From Mangifera indica (Eukaryota; Streptophyta; Magnoliopsida; Sapindales; Anacardiaceae): 64,000 bases of DNA. Position 1 is the first letter of the stretch, and each line of letters starts with the position of its first letter. Below are positions 26,724-38,774 of this stretch, piece after piece. The notes beneath the pieces are model-generated. The model had not been told where the DNA came from. It worked only from the letters and a program-made list of their open reading frames with translations, and searched no databases. The position numbers and the translations under genes were made by a program. The stretch spans positions 15,943,639 to 16,007,638 of the forward strand of contig NC_058141.1 in the NCBI RefSeq assembly GCF_011075055.1. The letters are read 5' to 3'.

Positions 26724-29700
26724 TGAAGGTTTGAATATGAAAGAAAGATTCAAGATGCAACTTATGCTAAGCCTGTTGGCTTAAAGTTGTAAAGAAGTTC
26801 GGCGTTGCACGAAAGGTGAACGGTAACGTTGCACAGACTATTTGTGAAACCTCTAGATTATCGCTTCTTCAGGATCGGAATACATGTGAAGCAGCAACGC
26901 TGCACGACCCTCTTAAAATGTCAGAGACGTATCATTAGAGTGAACAAGCCAAAGCCTAGGCGGCGCGTCTAACGAACGCGCAAGCAGAGAGCAATTAACC
27001 GCCTCGAGAACTGTCTTCATTAAATATTAAAAATAATAAAAAGGTTATTTTTTTTAAATTTTTTACAGATAGAAGTTAATTATATTAATGGTTTATTGCA
27101 AATTTGCAAGGAAATAACAGTTTATATTTATTTACTTTATGCTGTAAAATTTCAATTCAATTTAAAAGCGCGTGGGATTAGTTTCTTCGAATCAATAAGT
27201 ATAGTAAATTAAATGATGTCTGTGTTTTTAGTGAATAATTTATTAGCAAACACATCTTCGTCGCTTTCTTTTCCTGCAGTTGCAACGGGTCAAACAATCT
27301 TACAATCCAGTATCAAAAAACATATATTAATATCTTCTAGTATCATGTTTTATTTTTTTGTCTGTTGAGTAATTATATTATTAATTGAATTAAAAAGATA
27401 ACATTTTTTATTTTTCTCCTGTTCAACAAAACTTATCTTATTTTAGTTAAACATTTTAATAAATAAATGTTTATGGTTATGGACAAAATTGTACCGAATT
27501 TCCATCATCACTATTCATCTTCTCTACGTCTCTTCACCTTCATTGAATTTCTTTTTCTCTATTCGGTCTCCCCATCTTCATATGATATACACAATGAATC
27601 TCCATTCAAGATTGAAACTTTTATTTTTTTTCATAATTTTGTTGTTGTGTTGAAGATTGATTATTGTTTGTTAATTATTTTTTATAGAGTATTATTAAAT
27701 TTAGGGTTTGATTCAAATTAAATTAATTTCAAATTTGTATTTATTTAAGTTCAATTCAATATAAAAAACTGAACTCAAACTTAAACTCAAATTCGACAAG
27801 TTTTCATGAAATCAATTTGTGCTTAAACTTTATATAAAGAGTCATGGTAGAGTTTAGTTTGACTTCAGTCTAATTATTATAACAAAATTAAATTAATCTA
27901 CTTTTAAATATTAATTTATGATTATTAAATAGAGTGCACGTTTATTATGTGTAATTGTTTTGAATGTATTAGAAAGGAAGCAAATTTATAATAGGTAGTT
28001 GGACAGGTGTATTTATAAAATATATTAATAATGAATGTATTGGAAAGGTAGATAATGATTGGCGGGTGGGTATGTATTTATAATTGGTGTATTGAAAAAA
28101 TAAATAAATTTGTCAGCATGATAGTTTAATTACGTATTTTATTGTATATTAAAATTTTAATTTTATATATCATATATCAAATATTTTATTATATTATATG
28201 ACATATTTTTTTTTTAAATAAGATAATAAAATATTAATAAAAAATAAAAAATTAATTAACATGTCATCATTTCGAAAAATATTATAAATATCTTTAAAAA
28301 TTTTAAATTTCTTATATACATATCTATTACATCATCATTTTCTCTAAAAAGTGTATTAATTTGTATTGATAATATATATCATATCATATAATATATATCG
28401 TATCGTATAATATGTTATTTGTATCAAATTAATTCGATACACTTTCATGATATATATCATTTTACACCTGTAACGTATCGTATATCATATAATACCGATA
28501 ATTATGTCTATAAATTGAAGAGTACACATCGTTGGCATCAATTGATTGTGAATGATGTTTTACATAGTGTGTCATCATTGTCATAGGTGGTACCAAATCC
28601 ATCAAATTGATCTATACATTAGAAATGATTTTAGGTTCGCAACTTGGATGACCCTACTACTGTCTTTGCTGGGAAGGATGTAAATTGGTTGTGTGAGACG
28701 TGTCTGACTTTGTCACAACCAATGGATTCGAGGGAATCATACTCCCTAGTGATTTTATCAAAACAATTTTATCTCTTTGCTCGATCAAAGTGACGACATT
28801 AGTTAGGCCTCAATTGACATCACATGATTGAGTATGTGCAACAAGCTTTATAAGTTATTCTTTAATTATTAAGACAAGTTGATTCACAATCAAAAGAGAC
28901 ACTTAGAGTAAATTTTAGAGTTTGATCACTTTGAACCCTTAATGATCTTCTTTCACGAGCTATTGGAAAAAGATTTTTTGATAGAAACTAGTTAGAAGAA
29001 GATTCTATTTTTCCAGTAGAAGAATAATCTATTCTAATTCAGAAACTTATATTTACTGTTATGTTATTAATGTGATTTTTATAGCATAAAAAAAAGTGTT
29101 AGTAATGTTATGTATCTAAAATTGTAAGGCTTTTCACCCATCTATAATCTATAATTTATAAGATATTAAATAATATTATATATAATCACCTTATTATATA
29201 TATATATATATATATTAAGTTCTAGTATAATAAAAATCCAAACTTTTATTCTAATTTAATTTTAATTTTTTATTGAAATAAGATAATTGTACAGTTTAAA
29301 TTTGGTAGAAACTAATTTACTTTCCCATTAAGGTTCGAAATAGAAATGGAAAATGCTTTCATGAAAATTGTACGGGCTATATTAAAGAAATTGTGGACCG
29401 AAGGGAGTGCATCAAGCCTCACACTTTGATCACTAATAATGTAGTTTGTTGCTTTTTTAGCGTCATTTCTATGAATTTGCCCAGAAGGAAGTTTGATCAC
29501 ATTGCACAAGAGATTGAATTTCTTTTTATTTTTGTTTTATGGGTTTGTGAAAAAAAAAAAAGAGTTAGTTTTGTTCGGTATAAATGGCCCGAGCGAACGG
29601 TGGAAAATAAATTGGTCAACCGTTTATGCAGACGAGACGGAGTTGATAAAATGAAAGTTGAATATTGACGAGTCCTCAAAAAATAAAAAATAAAAATAAA

Positions 29701-30368
29701 AATCAAACAAAGGGTACGGTGGTGGACCATGGTTTTAATTTTTAAATATCCTGACACTTGGTCATGTGTACAAATTTGTGGTGGCTTCTATTGTTCGTAA
29801 GTAAAGTATCTTATACGGCTGCATCTAAATTTAGCTGATCCAGTCTAAAACGTTGGCTCCGTTCACATTCTTTCAGGCTGAATTTAAACTTATGACCGTC
29901 AGTTTGTTTTCTTTTTCGAATTAAATTTAAGTTAGAAAGAATTTGATTTGATCTAATTTATAAGTTAAACAATAAATTAATTTGATTTAAACTTAGTTTA
30001 AAATTGATTTAATTCAAATTATATCAAATAATTATAAAAAAAAATTATTTTATCATTATTAAATAAAATGATTTCATTTTATTAATAAGTTATGAATTTG
30101 TATCACAAATTTAAACCATAAATTTGAGTCATAAACTTAAATTGAGTTTCAAACTTTAAACTTAAAACCAAGCCTAATTTGAGTTATCTTTAATTTTAGT
30201 TAAACAAATTCAAATTAAATTTGAACCGTCCTATTTTTTATTTATAATGAACTCAACATAAGAAGTGTTTAAAGTGTGATTGGTTCGTATCCATTTTTGT
30301 TATCTTATACATAACAAGAAAATCAATTTAACTTACTACCTAACCCTGACCCCTTATTTTGGCCTTGC

Positions 30369-30416
30369 CTATAGCTAGCACGATCCACAAATTTGTGGAT
30401 CATGCTAGGTCTATAG
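30369..30416. repeat. Near-perfect palindrome / hairpin
   Basis: Arms of 17 bases (30375-30391 and 30392-30408) read CTAGCACGATCCACAAA and TTTGTGGATCATGCTAG, complementary with one mismatch. They are extended outward by CTATAG on each side with a two-base offset. There is no loop, so it is cruciform-prone DNA or the junction of an inverted duplication; a small-RNA precursor would normally have a loop. Confidence 0.8.
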
Positions 30417-31136
30417 ATTATTTGAGTTACGAAGTTTTATTCGTAGATTAACTCGATATGATTTGTCACTGTTTATATTATAAAAAATGGATATATTAAC
30501 ATGATATATTACATTATTGAAACAAATTAAGTGAAACATTAATTAATAGAACGATAATAAAATAAATTTTAAATCTATTTAGAAACACTTTATAAATTTA
30601 ATGTGATATCATAATAAACACTCAACATTTTTAGATTTCAACTTCATAACCACCGAAAAATTAATAATATAATAATAATAATTTTATTATTTAATTAAAT
30701 ATTATTTTATTTAATGACATAATTAATAGCCAATCTAATCTGATGTCATTGATATCCCATTTAATTAGTTACTGTAGAATGTTTGACTTCATTACTTTTG
30801 TGGGTGATAGTATGTCACCAATCATGATTTGCTTTAAGTGGCGATCGAGACACTGCATGCTTCTTAAGAAGTTTACAAAATGCAAGCAAGTTCCAGTTGT
30901 CGCAGTGAGAAAATTTATCCATGGCCCAAGTGGGCTACCCAGATTGATTCAGATAACTTTAAATTTCGTCATTGGTGCGTAGAATTATTATATAATTTTT
31001 TTGCATGTTGATTGCATCATGAAGCAAGCCAAGCCCCAGAATGGAATAAACACTAAGGTGTCGCGTCAACTTCCGCGGCTGAAATTAATTATTTAATGGC
31101 CCAAAGACTTATTCCACCCAGAGGTTTAATTATAAA

Positions 31137-31952
31137 CCAAAACTTATGTGTATTAATTTTTAAAAATTTATATATTTATTAAATTTTAATGTTGTTATTA
31201 TTAAGAATAAAATTATTATCTATAAATTTTATTTAAATTCATATTTTAATATTATTTTTAAATTTTTAAATATTTATTTTTGTTATTTAATATCATATTT
31301 TTCATATTTAAAAATTGATTTTTCTCTGCGAAGTCTACGATTTTAAATTCTAATCTTTTTTCCCATTATGGCCGCCCCCTCCAACTTTCGAAAATATTTT
31401 AGTTACACCCCTTCTCTCTCCCTCAACTTACAGATCTGATCTCTAATGACCATTTATCGTCTCTGACCGCAGACTCTCTCGTCTCCAGCTACTGACTCTA
31501 TCCCTTCACCCTTCTCTCTCCCTCTCAACCACTCTCCCTTCCTTCTTCGACCGTCTTCATCTTAGACAAAGATGAAAAGTTTTTGGTTTTATCTTTGCCT
31601 CCGATAAAGATGGGCAAAGAGAGGAGAGAGAGAGAGCTAATGCATGATCACCAGAGAGTAAATCTAGAAATTGAGGGCAAGAGAAGAGGTGAAACTGAAA
31701 TGTTTTAGAAAATTAACAGTGGTTATAATGAAAAAAAAATATTAAAGTTTAAAACTCTATACATAGGAGAACAAAAGTTAGCTTTTAAAATTGAAAAATA
31801 CGAGGTTATAAAGCAAAAAAAATATTTTAAAACTTAAAGGTAATATTAAAATATGAATTTAAATAACAATTTTATCTTTGACAAAAACATTTAAATTTAG
31901 CAAATAAGTAATTGTTTGTACTTTTAAAAATTAATGAATATGAGTTGGGGGT
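31137..31952. mobile_element. Element with inverted repeats over 200 bp
   Basis: The left part (about 31140-31390) and the reverse complement of the right part (about 31700-31950) align for most of their length. Landmarks shared in inverted order include TATTAATTTTTAAAA, TTTAAATTCATATTTTAATA and CCTCAA. The middle is CT-rich and then GA-rich (CTCTCTCC near 31500, GAGAGAGAGAG near 31625). Ends are placed only to about 10 bp and I could not find a clear target duplication. There is no coding frame, so it is non-autonomous. A foldback or Mutator-like element are both possible. Confidence 0.6.
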
Positions 31953-32532
31953 TTGCAGTAACCGTTGGGTGGGAATACGATTTTTGGCCTTATCTAATCA
32001 ACTTACTAGAACAAAAAGGTTGACGTCTTTGATGATGTATATTAGAATTAAACCATACATAACCTGTATACTTGCCATGTTGCATTTATTCAGAGTCCAA
32101 TCCGATGAAAATTTCCCCAGAGTTCATACGTGGTGTAGGCATCTTCTGCAGCGTATAATGAAACAATGCTGTAGCTTTTATTGTTATAGCGAACTGTGTT
32201 AACGCCGAACCCCCACTGTTTTCTTGACTTCAGCGTGCAAGCGATGTGCATGGCGTTACCTAATAGACATGTTAGCTGAAATATGAGGTGACTCTTGGCC
32301 AAAATCGACCACCTTCATTTTCGGCGCTCAGACTTTTGGGATTTATTATTTTTTAGTTAATTATTAAAGTTGAATTTTATATTTTATTTTATTTTTTTGT
32401 CAATAACTTCTTATATATTATGCTTTGAAAAATGTTCACTGGTTGTTGTAGCGGAGCTCCAGTGGCCTCCCTGGCTGTGGCCCTGGGTTCGCTATTGGTA
32501 GTTGACATATGGATGTGAAAATATGATTTGAT

Positions 32533-32534
<2 letters not shown>

Positions 32535-32575
<41 letters not shown>
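32535..32575. repeat. TA dinucleotide microsatellite
   Basis: About twenty uninterrupted AT units, roughly 280 bp upstream of the SAUR start codon. Likely to vary in length between individuals. Confidence 0.95.
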
Positions 32576-32576
<1 letters not shown>

Positions 32577-32647
32577 CAAACGGATGCAGCTAAAGCATCT
32601 AGCGTTGACAAATTCAAAATAATTACGATTTTGTACACAGGCGGGGC

Positions 32648-32654
32648 TATATAA
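32648..32654 (+). promoter_or_regulatory. Probable TATA box of the SAUR gene
   Basis: TATATAA in the context GGGCTATATAATGGGG, about 200 bp upstream of the SAUR start codon. No TGTCTC auxin-response element was seen in the few hundred bases upstream. Confidence 0.45.
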
Positions 32655-32855
32655 TGGGGTTGCAAAAATATAATATCATCCAATCTTACTAAAAAATTAT
32701 ATGCTTAAACTTCAACACGGCTCAAGAAACTCTAGCTTTTCCTTGTGAGTCACTCTACCTTCTTCATTTTTTCTCTTCTCATATTGATATTTTCAGGTGG
32801 GAAAAGTTCATACAAATCATTCTATAGCCCTTCTTTTTCCTTTAACTTGAGAAGA

Positions 32856-33401
32856 ATGGAGGGTGTACAAGTGAAGGGTAAGAAAAGCCTGATAATGAAG
32901 ACATGGAAACACTGTCTATCACTAGGAGCAAGAAGGTCAAACGAAAATCCACCCTGCGATTCATTGTCAAAGAGCAAATCCTGGAACTGTGCCACATCGT
33001 CATCACCATTATCGTCACCTGAAAAAGAGAAAACGCGAGCTCAAGTAGCTCCAGAAGGTTGTTTCACAGTGTACGTTGGAGCCGAGAAACAAAGGTTCGT
33101 TATCAAGACAGAGTTCGCTAATCATCCATTGTTCAAGATTCTGCTAGAAGATGCTGAATCGGAGTACGGGTTTAACAGCCAAGGTCCAATTTTGCTACCC
33201 TGTGATGTGGAGTTGTTCTACAAAGTGCTAGCAGAAATGGAGGAAAGTGGTGGAGATCCTGCTGGTTTCGGATTTGGTAAAGGTTATAGCCCATTTCTCC
33301 CTTTCAGTCCCTCTCATCGTCCCAACTTCAACATTAACAAAGGTTATGGAGCTTACAGGCTTCTGAGTCCCTCCAGAATCCTCAAGATCAATGGATTTTA
33401 A
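32856..33401 (+). CDS. SAUR family auxin-responsive protein
   Basis: Small Auxin Up RNA proteins are short, quickly turned-over plant proteins; several promote cell expansion by inhibiting PP2C.D phosphatases. This one is a single exon of 181 aa, as is usual for the family. The core SAUR domain lies at about residues 65-130: APEGCFTVYVGAEKQRFVIK, then FANHPLFKILLEDAESEYGF, then GPILLPCDVELFYKVLAEME. The N-terminal extension is basic and Ser-rich (KTWKHCLSLGARRS) and the tail is Gly, Pro and Ser-rich, so it belongs to the longer SAURs. The frame is open further upstream, but the first ATG in frame is MEGVQVKGKKS at 32856. It stands alone between repeat-rich regions. I cannot assign a paralogue number. 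Confidence 0.93.
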   Translation: MEGVQVKGKKSLIMKTWKHCLSLGARRSNENPPCDSLSKSKSWNCATSSSPLSSPEKEKTRAQVAPEGCFTVYVGAEKQRFVIKTEFANHPLFKILLEDAESEYGFNSQGPILLPCDVELFYKVLAEMEESGGDPAGFGFGKGYSPFLPFSPSHRPNFNINKGYGAYRLLSPSRILKINGF

Positions 33402-33742
33402 CTTCGTTAAAGTTTGTGTATGCGTATAAATTAACCAGCTAGCCCATCTCTCTTTTACAAGTATCCTATTGGGTATACAAATACATATATATATATACTC
33501 ATATAATCAGCATATGATTGAATGTAGATTTTTTCTTAATTTAAAATCAATACACATAAAGTATGTATTTATTTTTATATCCAAAATAAATTCACATAAT
33601 TTTATTATTCTTATATTCCACCTTTTTCTCTAAATTAATGTATAATTGAATAATTTTGTTGATACAGAAACAAGTTTTATAGACTCAATCTTCCCGGAGT
33701 GTTATTTTACATAAATAATTGACAAATTTCTCATTTTTGTGA

Positions 33743-34474
33743 GGCCAAAGGTCTATTTCTCACCCAAAGTATGTTTTTTTTTTTTTTCAAATTCCCCTTA
33801 TTAACTTTGAAAATTTTATTTATCTTCTCATGAGTAGTTAAAATTAACTGAATCAGTTAGTTATATTATTTTCCTCCTCAAACCCTAAAAATAACAATTT
33901 TCCTCAAACCCAAGTTTTCAAAAACTATATTTTCCCTCTAGGGTTTCCAAACCTTTATATCCAATTTTTTCGATGACAATCGATGATTTCTAAACACTTA
34001 CTCTCTCTCTCCGACGACCCCTATTTTTGGTCATACATCTTTCAATGTCGTGTAGTATCATTATCAATAAAGACTCTTCGTCAAAGAAGAATCTTCATCA
34101 TCGACAAAGATGCATCGTCTTCGTCGATAATAATGTCTAGGAGGGGGAGACATTGCACAGTCAAAAAGAGGAGATGACGGAGAGGAAGAGACGTTGTCTG
34201 GAGATTGTCAGTCATTATCAAAAAATTTAATCTGAAAGTTTGAAAATCCTAAGGGGGAAAAATGTTGTTTTTGAAAATTTGGGTTGGGGAAAAGAGGGTT
34301 TATGGGGAAAATAAAATCAAATTTAAGTTTATTTTTAATATTATAGATAAAATAATGATTTTACCCTTGAAACTATATTTTTAACGATTTATAGGTAGAC
34401 AAATGAGATTTTCAAAGTTAATGGGGAAAAATTTGGATAAAAGCATATTTTCGGTGGGAAATAGTCCTTTGGCC
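33743..34474. mobile_element. GGCCAAA-type TIR element, copy 1 (Mutator-like)
   Basis: The left end GGCCAAAGGTCTATTTCTCA and the reverse complement of the right end, GGCCAAAGGACTATTTCCCA, match with two differences. The similarity continues inward for about 90 bp, through ATTAACTTTGAAAAT. Flanks are TTTTTGTGA (33734-33742) and TTTTTGTAA (34475-34483), 8 of 9 identical, as expected for a 9-bp Mutator-type target duplication. The inside has AAACCCTAAAAA-type stretches and a TCTTCGTC/GATGAAGA-rich core (about 34070-34130). No transposase. Confidence 0.75.
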
Positions 34475-36883
34475 TTTTTGTAATTATATTATAACCTTGC
34501 CTTGTTTGTAGAATAACTTGTATACCCGAAATTCACGTTTCTTTTATAAAAAAATAAAATAAATCTCAATTTTAATATTATAAAAAAGGTCAATATCTTA
34601 TCTTTTAAATTCAATATCAACTAATGAGGTTCACATGTAGTCATTTAATAATAATAATAAAAACCCTCACCTAACCGTGTCTACAACAAAATAAAAATAA
34701 AAGTTCAAGCAGTTTCTTATAAAGCCAAAAAAAAAAAAAAGGGAAATTATGAAATTGAGTAATTATGAAACAGTTATTGTTATTTACAGTGTAGGCTTTA
34801 TACCTATTGAATGGCTTTTATCTACATATTCACACCTCAGCCTAAATTGTTTTGTGTGGGCTCAATTCTAATATGGCCCACGACCCAATAGCTCTGCAAA
34901 AATTCTTTTTAAATATTATTATTTTTTAATTTTAGAACGAACTAAAATATAAACACTTTTTTTTTTAAGATCACGGATATTATTTTGTTATAATGTAATC
35001 ACTTAATTTTATGTGTATTTATAAATAATACTCAATTATACATTTTGTTTTGGTTTCTATCGTTGTTTTAGAAGGGTCGCCTAATTTACAAATTTTTTAA
35101 AATTAAACTAAACAAATAATTTAGTAAAATCTTAAACCAAATTGAATTGAACAATTACAATTTGATTCAATTTTAAATTCAGTTTTGGCACATAAAAAAA
35201 ATACTGTTTTTGGTTTTAATATTTGACACATCAATATTATCTCATCAGGGAAGCAATCAAGACATACTACAATAAACAAGAGGGAGATAACTGAATGTAT
35301 ATTTTGAATTTGCAAAATTTCACCTACTACAAGCTACAATAAACAAGTTACCTTAATTGAGTTTTAGGGAATTTAGGTGGATCTAAGTGAAAAGTAATTA
35401 TAACTAACTCCTACCACAATGAACAGTAACTAATTAATGTTACATATTTGGACTTCCCAACTAGAATTGGTCGGTTGTTAGACCTAACTGTTACACTATG
35501 ACAACTGAAAATCTTGGACTTCCCTTCTGAACTTGAACAGTGAGTGGGTGCCCATTGAATTATGGGCCAAAACAAAAATGACGAAAATGAGGGCAGTTCA
35601 AAAATACTAAATTTTGATTTTATAATTTCAAATATTATTATTCAAATTGTTGTACAATGTCAAACTACCCGCATGTCCTCTTATCAACAAGTGATAATAA
35701 GCAGAAGCGACAACTCATAGCTCAATTAGGGGACAGAAATCTCCCAAATATAGAACGTAATGGGTTAGGTATCATATTTTTTATGTCATTTGGCTTTAAT
35801 GTAATTTATTAGAAAGTTATTAGTTACGTAAAATTATAATTACCTTTTTTTAATCCTTTAAATCATGAATATTACTAAGTGAGAGAAATAAATAAATTTT
35901 TACTAAAGTCGAGTAATAATGGTTTGTCATAAAATTTAATAGTTCCCACCAAGACTCTGATTCTCAACTCAGTCTTTTTCAAAATACCTCATATTTTATC
36001 AGACTATTTTTCCTTAGCTATTAATACACCATAGATATAAACTCTTAAGTAACATTTTTTTTTATTTTTTAAGACAATATCCACCTTTCTTAGTTAATTT
36101 TTTTTGGTCTTCTTTTCTTATAGATGAGTTTTTTTTTCTTTTTTTTTTTTAGGAAAAATTATTGGGCACCTTGAGTTTAAGTAAAATAATTTTTCATCCA
36201 CAAAAGGTTTAGAATAGCACAACATAGTTCAATTAGTAAAGTTTGAATCGGTCCAAGGAGAATTTATTTATATTGATGGAGACTTAACAAAATTAGTCAA
36301 AGTATTCAACATTAATTATAAAACGAATAACGAGTAACTAACATAATTGAATGTCTAAACAAATATTATTATTTATGAAAGTTTTAAATGAGGTTATGAT
36401 TGATCGGAGATAATTTGAATATATAAAAATTAATTTGAGATTAATTTGATATTGATTATCTATAAATTAATTTAATTTATAAAATTAAGATTTGAATTTG
36501 GTTAAAATGTAATTTAACTTTAGACTAAATCCAAATTTAATGTAACACAAATAAATTTAAATTTAATTTATTTAAAAAAATAAGTTTAAATTCGATATAA
36601 ACAATGAGTAGGGCTCGAACAAGTAATATCCGCATTCAACATAATTCGGGTTGAAAATTAGGAGTGTAAATAGCGTCACAAACTGTAGCACAAAATTACA
36701 ACCACAAGATCAATGTCAGAGGTCATGTCATATCACACAGCTAACAAAACCCGTAATTAATGCTAACACCGTTAAGATTGTTGCTAGTCAACATCTGGAG
36801 ATGTATTTGGACCTGCGTTGCATGAAGGCTTCAATATTAAAAAAAAAAATGGAAACAAAAAGTAAAATAAAGTAGTAACGCAC

Positions 36884-37610
36884 GTGTGATATCTTTAGGA
36901 AAATTTTATAGAAAAAATACGAAAAAAATATTAAATTTGTTTGTATTTATTTATGTATCTTATATAGATTAGATATGAAAGAATTTAATTAGTTACATAA
37001 TTTATGAATTTTTTAAACTAGTAAAACAGTATTTTAAATTATAAAACTTAAAAATAAAACTACAATGAATTGTGTATTCAAAGTAGATAATATCTTGATA
37101 ATTAGAATCATTTTGTATATCCTCTTAAATGATAGTGAAATAAACCTCAATAAAGATTATGAGTCTCGTAAGAAGGGTGTGTGCAATATCTTTGGATAAA
37201 TCTCATATTGACGAAATACGGAAGAGATTTTAAGTCTGTTTATATTCTATTTGTGTATCCCATCGTATCACAAATCAATTAAAGATGAGAAGATATAAAT
37301 AGTTAAATAATCTATGAGCTGATGATAGGACACACCTCAGTGAAGACTCTAAATTCTTGTAAGAAGGGGTATATGTGATATCTTTGCGTAAATTTCATAT
37401 CGATAAAATATATAAGAGATGTTGGGTTTGTCTATACTATATCTGCGTATCCCAGTGTTTCCTACATCAATTAAGAGTAAAAAGATTTAATCAGTTAAAT
37501 AGTCTGTAAGTTCTTTAAATTGTTAACACGTGTTTTAGGTTATAAATAAAACTATAATAAAAATATATTTAAAATAGATAATATTTTAACAATAGATTAG
37601 AATATTGGAT
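36884..37610. repeat. Three diverged tandem units of about 190-250 bp
   Basis: Units start near 36884, 37170 and 37365. Each has, in order, a GTGATATCTTT-like motif, CATATNGANAAAATA, AGAGATTTTAA or similar, a CTATATTCTATTTGTGTATC-like stretch, a CAATTAA motif and AATAGATAATATTTTAAC-like sequence (missing from the middle unit). They are clearly related but heavily diverged. The layout recalls the leader of small plant retroelements, but I could not find terminal repeats to prove it. Confidence 0.55.
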
Positions 37611-37725
37611 TAAAGATGTTAGAATATGTTTATGCAATTTAAAGTAAGATTAAATTTGCCGAAACAAAGAATAATTTTAAAAGAGGAAAGAGACCCAACG
37701 GCTTGTGTTACAACTCCAAACACTT

Positions 37726-37781
37726 AAAAAAGGAAATACTAATATTATTGCTGATGCATGTAAATTAATTCAAAAAGAAAA
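37726..37781 (+). repeat. Left copy of the 56-bp direct repeat flanking a TIR element
   Basis: Begins with six A and GGAAATACT, ends CAAAAAGAAAA. It is identical, base for base, to 38775-38830 and ends exactly where the GGCCAAAC terminus of the element begins. Confidence 0.95.
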
Positions 37782-38774
37782 GGCCAAACGACTATTTCCC
37801 ACCCAAGGTATGCTGTAATGACGAGTTTCCACCCTTTAACTATGAAAACACCAAACACCCACCCATGGCCGGTTAGATTTAACCAAACTCTAACGGTGAC
37901 AAGGGTAAAATTGTCATTTTCTCTAGAATATTAAAAATAAACTAAAATAGAATATATTTTGCCCCCCTAAACTTTAAAAACTAAAATTCCCCCCCAGCCT
38001 AAGTTTTCAAAAATCGCAGTTTCACCCTCCCGAAGCATTGCCGACGGTCTCCGGCTCCACTGCCGACGGTCTCTCCCTCCCGAAGCATCCTCACCTTCCA
38101 GAGAACTCTTTCCTCCCATTTGGACTTCCAATCGGAGTCGGAGAAGCTGTGGAAGACGAAGAACTTCGTCGGGGAAGACGAAGTTCTTCGTCTTCCCAGT
38201 CGTCGTCGTCGTCTGGGAAGACGACGTCTTCCCAGACGAAGACGAGACGACGAGACGACTCGTCGTCCTCTGGGAAGACGAGTCGTCTTCATCTGGGAAG
38301 ACAATCGTCTTCCCAGACGACGAAGACGAGATCGATCGATCTCGTCTTCCCAGATGACGAAGACGAGATCGATCGATCTCGTCTTCGTCGTCTGGGAAGA
38401 CGATTTCTCTTCCCAGACGGCTTATCTCTGCGTCGGATACGTTGAGGTCGAGTTGAGAGGCGCCGTCGGTGGAAGAGAAACCGTCGGGAGGGGAAGACGG
38501 CCGGTGATGGCGCCGGAGAAAGCGACGGAAAAGGGTTTGGAAATTGGAAGGGTTTGGAAATAAACCCTAGGGGGGGAAATGCAATATTTTCAAACTTAGC
38601 TTAGGGAAAAAATGTTAGTTTTTAAACTTTTAGGGGGGGAAATGCAATTAAATTTACCACCGTTAGGGTTTGGTTAAATCTAACCGGCCATGGGTGGGTG
38701 TTTGGTGTTTCCATAGTTAAAGGGTGGAAACTCGTCATTACAGCATACCTTGGGTGGGAAATAGTCGTTTGGCC
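37782..38774. mobile_element. GGCCAAA-type TIR element, copy 2, with palindromic core
   Basis: 993 bp. The outer inverted repeats start GGCCAAACGACTATTTCCCA and run for about 118 bp with only two mismatches; a weaker inverted match continues for about another 130 bp. This is the best preserved copy. The middle (about 38150-38420) is much richer in G and C than the surroundings and is built from GAAGACG and CGTCTTC units, including a 60-nt palindrome. Open frames of 101-147 codons cross this core on both strands, but they are translations of the simple repeat. Instead of a 9-bp target duplication it is flanked by an exact 56-bp direct repeat. No transposase, so it would depend on another element. 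Confidence 0.85.
38343..38402. repeat. 60-nt near-perfect palindrome in the element core
   Basis: The two 30-base arms (38343-38372 and 38373-38402) are reverse complements with a single mismatch. The centre is GATCGATCGATC. An additional copy of the central 22 bases is at 38325-38346, overlapping the outer arm. Confidence 0.9.

Larger units (their letters stand above)
26724..32855. other. Large AT-rich gap with transposable-element remnants
   Basis: About 6 kb with no supported gene. It holds the MORC promoter, weak relics of the GAGCTCGA family (about 27700-27870 and 29860-30230), a region of ATATCATATCGTATAAT-type low-complexity sequence (about 28370-28500), a TA microsatellite (29192-29216), a long hairpin (30369-30416), the long inverted-repeat element at 31.14-31.95 kb, and a second TA microsatellite just before the SAUR gene. 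The frames at 29312-29757 and 30743-30982 show no family features. Confidence 0.55.

Noticed and set aside
26724..26753. Longer N-terminus for the MORC protein
   Set aside because: The upstream part of the open frame has no ATG; it would need a TTG start.
27467..27721. 84-codon plus-strand frame
   Set aside because: AT-rich, Phe/Ile/Leu-heavy translation without conserved motifs, in a repeat-rich gap.
37999..38563. Overlapping open frames of 101-147 codons on both strands
   Set aside because: They translate the GAAGACG simple repeat of the TIR element core (Arg/Ser-rich or Asp/Glu-rich in different frames). Openness on both strands comes from the low-complexity sequence.
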